The notes under the pieces were generated by a model. The model did not search any database and was not told the DNA's origin. It saw only the letters and a program-made list of their open reading frames with translations. From an uncultured Acidobacteriaceae bacterium (lineage in GTDB: Bacteria > Acidobacteriota > Terriglobia > Terriglobales > Acidobacteriaceae): a stretch of 64,000 nt of DNA. Below, in pieces: positions 16,763 to 25,950 of the stretch; the stretch's first letter is position 1; each line of letters starts with the position of its first letter. The stretch covers positions 62,001 to 126,000 of the forward strand of contig CAIWFH010000185.1 of assembly GCA_903911925.1 (NCBI GenBank). Reading direction: 5' to 3'. The translations under genes and the position numbers were made by a program.

Positions 16763-18062
16763 GCTGGTCTCGCATCCCGATGAAGTGAAGATTGTGACCC
16801 GTCGCTTTGGCATGGGCGCGGCGGACATTGAACGTTACATTGAACTGGGTGGATACGCCTCAGCCAAGAGATGCCTGCAGCAGGGCGCTGACTGGATCAT
16901 TAACGAGATGAAGGCCTCGAACCTGAGAGGCCGCGGCGGCGCGGGCTTCCCTGCCGGCATGAAGTGGTCATTCGTGCCCAAGCAGAGCGCAAAGCCCAAA
17001 TACGTGCTGGTCAATGGAGACGAGAGCGAGCCTGGCACCTGCAAGGACCACCTGATCTTCCTGCATGACCCGCATGCGGTCATTGAAGGCACCATCATTG
17101 CCGGCCTTGCAATCGGCGCCAAGGTGGGCTTTATCTACTTGCGCGGCGAGTACCGCTACTTGCTCGAGATCATGGAGAAGGCAGTTGCCGACGCCTACGC
17201 TCGTGGCTTCCTGGGGAAGAACATTTTTGGTTCCGATACCGAGTTCCAGGTGATTACGCAAACCGGAGCCGGCGCATACGAAGTGGGCGAAGAGTCCGCG
17301 CTGATGGAGTCGCTGGAAGGCAAGCGCGGCGTGCCGCGCATCAAGCCTCCCTTCCCTGCCGTTGTCGGCCTGTACGGCGGGCCAACCGTCATCAACAACG
17401 CCGAGACCATCGCTACTGTTCCCCACGTGATTGAAATGGGTGCCGCGGCTTATGCGGCAGTCGGCTCGGAGCGCAATGGCGGCACGCGCCTGTTCGGCAT
17501 CAGTGGCCATGTGGAGCGGCCTGGAGTCTACGAACTGCCCATGGGCTACAACCTCAAGAAGATGATCTATGAAGTGGCTGGCGGAATCAGGGGCGGGCGC
17601 AAGTTGAAGGCTGTCGTTCCCGGCGGGTCATCTACGCCGGTGTTGTTGCCTGAAGAGATTGACATCGGCATGGACTTCGACCAGGTGGGCAAGGCTGGTT
17701 CGATGCTTGGTTCGGGCGGCGTGGTGGTGATCGACGACCAGACATGCATTGTCGAGTTTGCGTTGAGGACCATCAGCTTTTACCAACACGAAAGCTGCGG
17801 CTGGTGCATTCCCTGCCGCGAAGGCACGGACTGGATCAAGAAGTCGCTGACTCGCTTCCATGCTGGGTTCGGCGAGGCCAAGGATATCGACAACATTCAA
17901 TACCTCGCCGAGAACATGATGGGCCGCACGTTCTGCCCGTTAGGCGACGCGGCGGCCATGCCTACGCTGGGCTTTGTGAAGAAGTTCCGCAAGGAGTTTG
18001 AGGACCACCTGAACGGCAAGCCCTGCCCGTTCGCTAAACATGTAGATTTGGCCGTGGTGTAA
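16755..18062 (+). CDS. nuoF: NADH-quinone oxidoreductase subunit F
   Basis: 435 residues, the NADH- and FMN-binding subunit. The nucleotide site is in LRGRGGAGFPAGMKW and VNGDESEPGTCKDH, a further FMN/NADH segment is GAGAYEVGEESALMESLEG, and the 4Fe-4S ligands are in ESCGWCIPCREG plus the later cysteine in TFCPLGDAA. It overlaps nuoE by 8 bases. Confidence 0.98.
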   Translation: MPRLVSHPDEVKIVTRRFGMGAADIERYIELGGYASAKRCLQQGADWIINEMKASNLRGRGGAGFPAGMKWSFVPKQSAKPKYVLVNGDESEPGTCKDHLIFLHDPHAVIEGTIIAGLAIGAKVGFIYLRGEYRYLLEIMEKAVADAYARGFLGKNIFGSDTEFQVITQTGAGAYEVGEESALMESLEGKRGVPRIKPPFPAVVGLYGGPTVINNAETIATVPHVIEMGAAAYAAVGSERNGGTRLFGISGHVERPGVYELPMGYNLKKMIYEVAGGIRGGRKLKAVVPGGSSTPVLLPEEIDIGMDFDQVGKAGSMLGSGGVVVIDDQTCIVEFALRTISFYQHESCGWCIPCREGTDWIKKSLTRFHAGFGEAKDIDNIQYLAENMMGRTFCPLGDAAAMPTLGFVKKFRKEFEDHLNGKPCPFAKHVDLAVV

Positions 18063-18078
18063 GGGGCGCTGGAGACGA

Positions 18079-20415
18079 ATGGCAGACGTAACCTTCATAG
18101 TCGATGGAAAGAAGCTGACGGCTCCCGCGGGGACGCTGCTGATTGACGCCTGCCGCAAAGCGGGCATCGAGATTCCGGCTTTCTGTTATTACCCCGGGCT
18201 GAGCCTGCAGGCTGCCTGCCGCATGTGCGTGGTGCGCCAGGAAAAAGTGGGCAAGCTGCAAACGGCCTGTACAACAACAGTTGCCGAGGGCCAGGTTTTC
18301 ATTACTGAATCCGCCGAAATTGCCCAGGCGCGCAAGGCGACAATCGAACTTCTGCTGGGCAATCACCCGCTCGACTGCCCGGTGTGCGATGCAGGCGGCG
18401 AGTGTGAACTGCAGGACATGACCTTCAAGTACGGCGCAGGCGAGAGCCTTTACACCGAGGCCAAGCAGCATCGCGAAGAACAGCAGTGGTCCCCTGCCGT
18501 CTACTATGATCGCCCGCGCTGCATTCTCTGCTACCGCTGCACGCGCATGTGCGGCGAGGGCATGGATGTGTGGGCGCTGGGCGTGCAGAATCGCGGAGTC
18601 CGCTCGGTGATTGCGCCCAACGGCGGCGGACAGGCAGGACAGAGCAACAGCGAGCTCGACTGCGAACAATGCGGCATGTGCATCGACGTTTGCCCGGTGG
18701 GCGCCTTGACCAGCGGTAGCTACCGCTACAAGACGCGGCCGTGGGAGATGAACCACGTTTCGACCGTTTGCACGCATTGCGCTGACGGCTGCAAAGTGAC
18801 TTTAGGCGTGCGGCAGGTCAACGATGGTTCCGAAATCGTCCGCGCCGACAATCGCGACAAGAGTGGCATCAATGGCGATTTCCTTTGCGCCAAGGGGCGC
18901 TTCGGCTTTGACTTTGTTGATAGTCCCGAGCGGCTGACCAAGCCTCTGGTGCGCAACGAAGCGGGCGATCTGGAACCCGCCACATGGGAGCATGCACTGC
19001 GCGTTGCCGCAACCAAGCTGAAGGAAGTCCGCGAAAACAAGGGCGGCGCGGCCATCGGCGTCATTGGCTCAAACCAGACCACCAACGAAGAGAACTACCT
19101 GCTGCAGAAGTTTGCGCGCACCGTTCTCAACACCAACAATATTGACCACGAACGCACGGCGGATTACGCGGCGTTTGCAAGCGCGCTTGCCGGGCACCCC
19201 GGCAAAGCGGCGAGCCTGCGCGAGGCGGCCACCGCGCCTGCGATTCTGCTCATCGGCGGAAACCCCACCGAGGAACATCCTCTTCTGGCGTGGAACCTGC
19301 GTACCAATGTGCGCCTGAATCGCGCCCGCCTTTATATCGCGAACTCTGGTGAGATCAAGCTCGAGCGGCAGGCTACGGCAGTCCAGCATCTTTCTGACGA
19401 CGGCTATCCAGCCCTGGGCGCGTATCTTGACCTGAGCAACTCGGCTTTCAGCAAAGCGGTGCTGGCTGAGGCGTCGCTGCTGGTGATCTTTGGCCAGGAG
19501 TATCGCGGAGCGCAGGTTGCCTCTTTGGTTGAATGGGGCCTGAAGCGCGCCAGCGTGCGCTTTGCCTACTTGGGCGACTACGCCAATTCGCGCGGCGCGG
19601 CGGACATGGGGTTGTTGCCGAATCTGTTACCCGGCTACGTGCCGGTCGCAGAACCCGGAGCCTTTGACGCTGAGTATGTAGGCCTTTCCGCAACAGCTGG
19701 CAAGACTCAACCGGAAATGTTTGACGCTGCAGCCAAGGGCGAACTGGGGGCGTTGCTGGTGATGGGCGCGAATCCTGTTGCAAAGCTTGGCATCGACCTC
19801 ATTGCTCTGAACAACACATTCGTCATCGTGCAGGACATCTTCCTTACCGAGACTGCAGCTCTGGCAGATGTGGTGCTTCCGGCCGCCAGCCTCTACGAGA
19901 AGACAGGGACGGTGACCAACACATATGGCGACGTGCAACTGACCAGGAAGGCAGCAGATCGTGCCGGAGTGAAACCGGATTTCGAGATTCTGGTTCGGCT
20001 TGCGGAAGCCATGGACGCGGACGTCAAGAGGCTGGTCCCCTTCGGCAAAGCCTGTACAACCGCTGACCTTGGCCAATCGCGCGGAGCAAATTCAGGCGAG
20101 GCCGACCGTCACTCCGTCTGGCTTGCGGCGAACAGCCTGGAATGGAAGATGAGTCCTTTCGATCCGCTTGCTGTACTGGATGAAATTGAGCGGCTCGTTC
20201 CCGGCTATGCGCTTGACCGGACCAACCTCTTCGGCGGCAACGATGTTGCGACCGAACCGGGATTTGTTCCCGTCTCGGCGCTGGCTGGGCCGGACCTTGT
20301 GGTTCCAGCGCACGACGGACTGTTTACGTCGGGAACATTGGGGCGTTACAGTCCGGCTCTCAAGGCATTGGCACAGTACCAGGCAGCGGAAGTAGTGGAG
20401 ACCGCGGTGGAGTAA
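18079..20415 (+). CDS. nuoG: NADH-quinone oxidoreductase subunit G
   Basis: 778 residues. The N-terminal ferredoxin domain has CYYPGLSLQAACRMC, the His-Cys cluster segment is HPLDCPVCDAGGECELQD, two further 4Fe-4S motifs are CILCYRCTRMC and CEQCGMCIDVCPVGAL, and a molybdopterin-oxidoreductase-like body begins at CTHCADGCK. It hands electrons from NuoF/E towards NuoI and NuoB, both of which must be encoded outside this operon. Confidence 0.97.
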   Translation: MADVTFIVDGKKLTAPAGTLLIDACRKAGIEIPAFCYYPGLSLQAACRMCVVRQEKVGKLQTACTTTVAEGQVFITESAEIAQARKATIELLLGNHPLDCPVCDAGGECELQDMTFKYGAGESLYTEAKQHREEQQWSPAVYYDRPRCILCYRCTRMCGEGMDVWALGVQNRGVRSVIAPNGGGQAGQSNSELDCEQCGMCIDVCPVGALTSGSYRYKTRPWEMNHVSTVCTHCADGCKVTLGVRQVNDGSEIVRADNRDKSGINGDFLCAKGRFGFDFVDSPERLTKPLVRNEAGDLEPATWEHALRVAATKLKEVRENKGGAAIGVIGSNQTTNEENYLLQKFARTVLNTNNIDHERTADYAAFASALAGHPGKAASLREAATAPAILLIGGNPTEEHPLLAWNLRTNVRLNRARLYIANSGEIKLERQATAVQHLSDDGYPALGAYLDLSNSAFSKAVLAEASLLVIFGQEYRGAQVASLVEWGLKRASVRFAYLGDYANSRGAADMGLLPNLLPGYVPVAEPGAFDAEYVGLSATAGKTQPEMFDAAAKGELGALLVMGANPVAKLGIDLIALNNTFVIVQDIFLTETAALADVVLPAASLYEKTGTVTNTYGDVQLTRKAADRAGVKPDFEILVRLAEAMDADVKRLVPFGKACTTADLGQSRGANSGEADRHSVWLAANSLEWKMSPFDPLAVLDEIERLVPGYALDRTNLFGGNDVATEPGFVPVSALAGPDLVVPAHDGLFTSGTLGRYSPALKALAQYQAAEVVETAVE

Positions 20416-20461
20416 TTGCATGCTCTGGATGTGAGTTAAAAAAAGAAGAGGTTGAAGGCAA

Positions 20462-21508
20462 GTGACGATTTTGCAGTTTTTTTTGTGGAGTGTGCTCAAG
20501 GTAGCCGTGGTGACGGTGGTGATGCTCTTGGGCGTCGCTTACACCGTGCTGCTTGAGCGCAAGCTGGTAGGCCGCATCCAGAACCGCTGGGGACCCAATC
20601 GCGTGGGGCCGTTTGGCCTTCTGCAGCCGCTGGTGGATGGAGCCAAGTCCTTTCTGAAAGAGGACATGATTCCAGCGGGCGTTTACAAGCCGCTCTACGT
20701 GCTGGCGCCGGTTCTCTCGCTCGGTTGCGCGCTCATTTCGATCGGCGTTGTGCCGTTTGGTGAACCTAAAACTGGACCCGGCGGCCTGGATCTCTTCGAG
20801 ATTTCGAACGTCAACATTGGCCTGTTGGTCATTCTCGGCATCACCTCGATCGGTGTTTACGGCATCGCGCTTGCCGGCTGGTCGTCGAATAACAAGTATT
20901 CGCTGTTGGGTTCTCTGCGCTCCTCAGCACAATTGATCAGCTATGAACTGGCACTGGGGCTCTCGCTAGTTGGCGTAGTTCTCGTATCGCAGTCCTTCAA
21001 CCTTCGCGTCATCGTTGAGAAGCAGGCCGAGAAAGGCATTGTCACCTGGAACATTTTTGGCGGATTCCAGTTTGTTGCCTTCTTCATTTACCTGATGGCC
21101 GCCTATGCCGAAACCAACCGCTCTCCATTCGATTTGCCTGAAGCGGAAAGTGAACTGGCCGGCGGCTACAACATCGAATACAGCTCAATGAAGTTCGCCA
21201 TGTTTTTCATGGCGGAATACGCCAACATGATTACCGTGGGTTGCGTGGCGACGCTGCTGTTCTTCGGCGGCTGGACCAGTCCCTTCGGCAACCTGATTGA
21301 CCCGCCGCAGAACGTTTTCGCTCATGCGCTGTTTCCGATGTTCTGGTTTGTGGGGAAGGTCTTCTGCTTCCTTTGCCTGTATGTCTGGGTGCGGGGCACA
21401 TTGCCGCGCTTCCGCTATGACCAACTGATGAGATTTGGATGGCGCTTTTTGATGCCGCTGGCCATCCTCAACATAGTGGCTACAAGCCTCTGGCTTGCTT
21501 ACCGCTGA
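20462..21508 (+). CDS. nuoH: NADH-quinone oxidoreductase subunit H
   Basis: 348 residues with about eight membrane helices. Signatures are ERKLVGRIQNRWGPNRVGP, GLLQPLVDGAKSFLKED, the loop YAETNRSPFDLPEAESELAG and the C-terminal VRGTLPRFRYDQLMRFGW. It links the quinone cavity with the membrane arm. The start is a GTG at 20462. nuoI normally follows nuoH, but here nuoJ follows directly. Confidence 0.97.
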   Translation: MTILQFFLWSVLKVAVVTVVMLLGVAYTVLLERKLVGRIQNRWGPNRVGPFGLLQPLVDGAKSFLKEDMIPAGVYKPLYVLAPVLSLGCALISIGVVPFGEPKTGPGGLDLFEISNVNIGLLVILGITSIGVYGIALAGWSSNNKYSLLGSLRSSAQLISYELALGLSLVGVVLVSQSFNLRVIVEKQAEKGIVTWNIFGGFQFVAFFIYLMAAYAETNRSPFDLPEAESELAGGYNIEYSSMKFAMFFMAEYANMITVGCVATLLFFGGWTSPFGNLIDPPQNVFAHALFPMFWFVGKVFCFLCLYVWVRGTLPRFRYDQLMRFGWRFLMPLAILNIVATSLWLAYR

Positions 21509-21611
21509 GATACAATCGGGGAGGATTTTCTTCAGGCGGCGCGGCTGCTCTTCAACTCCCCCTCAACTTGCCGGTTTGTTCAACCGGGACTGGCCCGAAC
21601 GTGACGGCACA

Positions 21612-22160
21612 ATGCATCTAGTTTTGTTTCTCGTCTTTGCCGGATTCTGCCTGGCTGGAGCCATTAACCTCTTGCTCCAGAGCCATCCCATCAACAGCGC
21701 CTTGTCGCTGATCGTGGTGATGGCCTCGCTGGCTGTACTCTACCTGCTGCTCGGCGCGGAGTTCCTGGCCGCCGCGCAGTTCATTGTCTATGCCGGCGCC
21801 ATCATGGTGCTGTTCACCTTTGTGGTGATGCTGCTCAATGCGGGCCGGGAAGAGCGCACCTTGGGCAGCCGGGCGGCACGTACCATCGGCTTTCCCGCCG
21901 TTGTCGCCATCCTGGCGGTTCTGGCCACTGTAATTCTGCATCTTCAAGGAATGGGCACGGCAGGCTTGAGCCAGGGCATCACGACGACCGAAGAGTTGAG
22001 CACCGTTCTCTTCACCAAGCTGCTGCTGCCGTTCGAGGTCACATCGGTGCTGATTCTCATCGCCATTCTCGGCGCAGTGGCCCTGGCGCGTCACGGTCAC
22101 GGAGAACGCGAAGAGACCCCTGCTCATCACGAAACCCCGGAAAGGACGGTCGCCAAGTGA
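21612..22160 (+). CDS. nuoJ: NADH-quinone oxidoreductase subunit J
   Basis: 182 residues with five membrane helices. Family features include HPINSALSLIVVMASLAVLY and AAAQFIVYAGAIMVLFTFVV followed by MLL. I start at the ATG at 21612, because residues encoded upstream in the open frame are not NuoJ-like. The gap from the nuoH stop is about 100 bases and holds no nuoI remnant that I can see. Confidence 0.95.
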   Translation: MHLVLFLVFAGFCLAGAINLLLQSHPINSALSLIVVMASLAVLYLLLGAEFLAAAQFIVYAGAIMVLFTFVVMLLNAGREERTLGSRAARTIGFPAVVAILAVLATVILHLQGMGTAGLSQGITTTEELSTVLFTKLLLPFEVTSVLILIAILGAVALARHGHGEREETPAHHETPERTVAK

Positions 22161-22480
22161 ATTCTTTCCTCTCGCAGGAAGTTCCTCTCTCCTGGTATCT
22201 GATGTTGAGCGCAGTTTTGTTTTCGCTGGGAGTCACCGGATTCCTCATCAAGCGGAATCTGATTACCGTCTTCATGTCCATTGAGCTGATGCTCAATGCG
22301 GTAAATCTCTCGTTTGTAACCTTCGCCCACCAGTGGCATGCAGTGAAGGGCCAAATCTTTGTCTTCTTCGTGATGATGGTTGCCGCGGCCGAAGCTGCTG
22401 TAGGCCTGGCCATCATTATTGCCGTCTTCCGCGCCCGCGCAACCCTGGCCGTCGACCGAATCGACCTGATGAAACTATGA
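22157..22480 (+). CDS. nuoK: NADH-quinone oxidoreductase subunit K
   Basis: 107 residues, three helices. Features are LSAVLFSLGVTGFLIKRN, the conserved glutamate in FMSIELMLNAVNLSFV and the second glutamate region VAAAEAAVGLAIII. It begins with GTG overlapping the nuoJ stop by 4 bases. The glutamates lie on the proton path of the membrane arm. Confidence 0.97.
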   Translation: MNSFLSQEVPLSWYLMLSAVLFSLGVTGFLIKRNLITVFMSIELMLNAVNLSFVTFAHQWHAVKGQIFVFFVMMVAAAEAAVGLAIIIAVFRARATLAVDRIDLMKL

Positions 22481-24420
22481 ACGCATACCCACATCTCTGG
22501 CTGATTCCTCTGCTGCCCTTCGCCGGGTTCCTGTTCAACGGACTCCTCGGCCGCAGGTTGCCCAAGCTGCTGGTAACCACGGTTGCACTGCTGGCGCCGT
22601 TGCTTGCATTTGGCTTCGTTGTCGACGCATGGCTGTTCTCGGCCGCACATCCGGCTGTCTTTCCACTTGTTGAAACCTGCCCGCAGGCCTGGATCAATGC
22701 GGGCGCGCTGCACATCGACTTCAGCCTGGTTCTCGATCAGCTCTCGCTGGTCATGCTGCTGGTGGTCACCGGCGTCGGCTTCCTGATTCATGTCTACTCC
22801 GTCGGCTACATGAGCGATGAAGAAGGCTACGCGCGCTACTTCAGCTACCTGAACCTGTTTCTCTTCTTCATGACAGTTCTGGTGCTGGCAGGCAATGCCC
22901 TGGTGATGTTTGTTGGTTGGGAGGGCGTGGGCCTGGCGTCGTACCTGCTGATCGGCTTCTACTTCCAAAAGAAGTCGGCTGCCGACGCAGGCAAAAAGGC
23001 TTTCATCGTTAACCGCATCGGCGACTTTGGCTTCCTGATCGGCATGTTTCTGCTGCTGGCCAACTTCGGCACGCTCACCTTTACTGAGATCGCAACGAAG
23101 CTCGGCCAAGACCCCGGCTGGCAAGGCGGGGTAGTTACAGTAATTGCGCTTTGCCTGCTGCTTGGCGCTACCGGCAAAAGCGCGCAGCTACCGCTCTATA
23201 TCTGGCTGCCGGACGCGATGGAAGGCCCCACGCCGGTCTCCGCGCTGATCCACGCGGCCACCATGGTTACGGCGGGCGTCTACATGATCGCCCGGACACA
23301 CGTACTCTTCGATCACTCGCCCTTTGCGCTCGGCGTGGTTGCTGTGGTCGGCGCGGCTACGGCGCTGTTTGCCGCCACCATCGGAACAGTGCAAAACGAC
23401 ATCAAACGTGTGCTGGCCTACTCCACCATCTCGCAACTCGGCTTTATGTTCATGGCCTGTGGTGTGGCGGCCTACTCGGCAGGCATCTTCCACTTGGTCA
23501 CGCACGCTTTCTTCAAGGCCCTGCTCTTCCTGGCTGCGGGTTCGGTGATACATGCAGTGGGCGGCGAGCAGGACCTGCGCAAAATGGGTGGCCTGTGGCG
23601 CACGCTGCCGGTTACTTTTGCCATTAGCACGGTTGGCGTGCTGGCGATTGCGGGGTTCTTTCCCTTCGCAGGGTTCTTTTCGAAAGACGCCATTCTCTAC
23701 GCCGCATTTGAACATGGAATGTTGGGAAGGGCGCTATGGGTTTCCGGCCTCTTCTCGGCGCTTTTGACCTCGTTCTATGTCTTCCGGCTCTGGTATCTGG
23801 CATTTCTGGGCAGGCCGCGCAGCTACACCGGACGCCACCATGCCACGCCGTGGACGATGCTGGGTCCGCTGGTGATTCTGGCTTTGCTCTCGATTGGCGG
23901 CGGATGGATTGGCATCGAGCGCTTCAGCGCATTTCTCGCGCCAGCCACGGGCGCACGCCGGGTTGAGGGCGGCGGCGGACACCTGGAGATGATCCTTGCG
24001 CTTTCGACGACCGCTGTGGCGTTGCTTGGACTCTTGATAGCCGACTGGCTGTATCGCCGGCGGCCTGACGCTCCTGCTGAGCTTGCCGCGGCTTTGCCAC
24101 ACGGCTACAAGCTGCTGGCCCACAAATACTACGTTGACGAGATTTACGGAGCCGTCGTAGTCAAGCCGCTGCTCGGTTTCTCAAAGTTCATTCTGGAGTG
24201 GGTGGTGGACGTCGCCATTCTTGGCGGGCTGGCATGGCTGCTTGGCGGTATCGCTATGTTGACCGGAGCCATTCTGCAACGCTGGCAATCGGGCAATTTG
24301 CGCTCGTATGCGGCGTGGCTGGCCGCTGGGGCCGCGGCTTTGCTGCTCTTTGTCCTGGTTCCCTGGGCCACCGTTCTGGCCAGTCTTTCAGCAATTCACC
24401 TTGGCATGGCGGGGCACTAA
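22477..24420 (+). CDS. nuoL: NADH-quinone oxidoreductase subunit L
   Basis: 647 residues, the largest antiporter-like subunit. Seen are the glutamate helix MFVGWEGVGLASYLLIGFYF, LPLYIWLPDAMEGPTPVSAL, IHAATMVTAGVYMIAR and the C-terminal amphipathic region. The ATG overlaps the nuoK stop (ATGA). It would pump protons at the far end of the membrane arm. Confidence 0.97.
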   Translation: MNAYPHLWLIPLLPFAGFLFNGLLGRRLPKLLVTTVALLAPLLAFGFVVDAWLFSAAHPAVFPLVETCPQAWINAGALHIDFSLVLDQLSLVMLLVVTGVGFLIHVYSVGYMSDEEGYARYFSYLNLFLFFMTVLVLAGNALVMFVGWEGVGLASYLLIGFYFQKKSAADAGKKAFIVNRIGDFGFLIGMFLLLANFGTLTFTEIATKLGQDPGWQGGVVTVIALCLLLGATGKSAQLPLYIWLPDAMEGPTPVSALIHAATMVTAGVYMIARTHVLFDHSPFALGVVAVVGAATALFAATIGTVQNDIKRVLAYSTISQLGFMFMACGVAAYSAGIFHLVTHAFFKALLFLAAGSVIHAVGGEQDLRKMGGLWRTLPVTFAISTVGVLAIAGFFPFAGFFSKDAILYAAFEHGMLGRALWVSGLFSALLTSFYVFRLWYLAFLGRPRSYTGRHHATPWTMLGPLVILALLSIGGGWIGIERFSAFLAPATGARRVEGGGGHLEMILALSTTAVALLGLLIADWLYRRRPDAPAELAAALPHGYKLLAHKYYVDEIYGAVVVKPLLGFSKFILEWVVDVAILGGLAWLLGGIAMLTGAILQRWQSGNLRSYAAWLAAGAAALLLFVLVPWATVLASLSAIHLGMAGH

Positions 24421-25950
24421 ATGAACGAGATAAATCAATCGATTCTCACCTTGATCCTGCTGGTCCCGCTGGCCGGAGCGGTGCTGGTGGCGCTGGCGCC
24501 CGACCGCTTCAAACTGCCCAACTGGATTGCATTGCTTACGGCGCTGGTCGCCTTTGGCCTCACGCTGCACCTGCCGGCGCATTTTCTGCTAGGCCGCGGG
24601 GGCTTTCAATTTGAGGTCAACCGGCCCTGGATCGAAAACCCGGTCATCCATTACCACGTAGGCGTGGACGGGTTGAGCCTCTGGCTGGTGGTGCTGACCG
24701 GCTTGCTCGCTCCCATCGGTATCGTGGCCAGTTGGAATGCCATCAAGGAGCGCCGCAAGGTTTTCTACTCGCTCTTCCTGGTGCAGCAGACAGCCATGTT
24801 CGGCGTCTTCATTTCGCTCGACCTGATGGTCTACTACGGCTTCTGGGAACTGTCGCTGGTGCCCATGGCCATCCTGATCGCCATGTACGGCCGCAAGGAT
24901 GGGCCCAAGGCCGCGATGAAGTTCTTCCTGTTCACCTTCATTCCATCGGCTCCTCTGCTGGTTGCGCTGATCTGGCTCTACATCCAGACCGGCAGCTTTG
25001 ACTTCACCACGCTGCAAATTCTCATTGCTCACGGCTCGTTCCCTGCCGGAGCCATTTACTGGGTGGCTCTCGCGTTCCTGTTCGCCTTTGCGGTCAAGGT
25101 GCCCGTCTTCCCGCTGCACGGATGGGTGGCAGACACCTTCAGCGAGGCCCCGGTTGCACTTGCAATGGTTGTCGCCGGGAAACTCGGCCTTTACTCGATG
25201 CTGCGTTTCCACATCGGGCTATTCCCCGAGCAGGCCCGCGCGGTTGCACCGTGGGTAATCGGGCTTGCTGTCGTCGGCATTCTATACGGAGCGTGCCTGG
25301 CCTTGGTGCAGCGCGACTTCTGGCGGCTCATGGCCTTTGCCGCCTTGAGTCATCTGAGCCTGATAACGCTGGCCATCTACGGCATGACTCTGACCGGTTG
25401 GGACGGCGCGGTTTACCAGATTCTCAATCACGCCGTGGTGGACGGAGCACTCTTCATCCTGCTTGGCGCGCTCTACGATCAATACGCAACCAGCCAGATA
25501 AACGCCTATGGCGGGTTGGCAGCCAAACTGCCGCGTACGGCCACGCTTTTTGTGATTTCCGCGCTGGCCATGATCGGCCTGCCCATGCTCGGCGGCTTCG
25601 TGGGCGAGTTCATGATTTTGTCGAGCACCTTTTCCGGCGTAAGCAAGAGTTGGACAGTTGCCGCAGCCTTGGGCGTGATTCTGGGCGCAGCCTACATGCT
25701 GTGGCTGGTACAACGGCTTTTCTATGGGCCTGAGAGCCAGATGGCAACCTCCAAACCGCCGCATGACCTGAAGGTCGGCCAGTTGGTCGTGTTGTGGCCG
25801 CTTGCGGTGCTGATGCTGGTGATGGGCCTGGCGCCTTCGCTCTGGCTGGCATCGATTCAAACCGGTGTGCATCCCCCGCAGTCGAGGATTCCGAACCTTT
25901 CACCACAATCCGTGTTATCCATCTCGTCCCTTGGGGAGGCCCAGCGGTGA
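24421..25950 (+). CDS. nuoM: NADH-quinone oxidoreductase subunit M
   Basis: 509 residues, about 14 membrane helices. Signatures include HYHVGVDGLSLWLVVLTGLL, YYGFWELSLVPMAILI, VKVPVFPLHGWVADTFSEAP and the discontinuous helix regions expected of this antiporter-like family. The ATG directly follows the nuoL stop. Confidence 0.97.
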   Translation: MNEINQSILTLILLVPLAGAVLVALAPDRFKLPNWIALLTALVAFGLTLHLPAHFLLGRGGFQFEVNRPWIENPVIHYHVGVDGLSLWLVVLTGLLAPIGIVASWNAIKERRKVFYSLFLVQQTAMFGVFISLDLMVYYGFWELSLVPMAILIAMYGRKDGPKAAMKFFLFTFIPSAPLLVALIWLYIQTGSFDFTTLQILIAHGSFPAGAIYWVALAFLFAFAVKVPVFPLHGWVADTFSEAPVALAMVVAGKLGLYSMLRFHIGLFPEQARAVAPWVIGLAVVGILYGACLALVQRDFWRLMAFAALSHLSLITLAIYGMTLTGWDGAVYQILNHAVVDGALFILLGALYDQYATSQINAYGGLAAKLPRTATLFVISALAMIGLPMLGGFVGEFMILSSTFSGVSKSWTVAAALGVILGAAYMLWLVQRLFYGPESQMATSKPPHDLKVGQLVVLWPLAVLMLVMGLAPSLWLASIQTGVHPPQSRIPNLSPQSVLSISSLGEAQR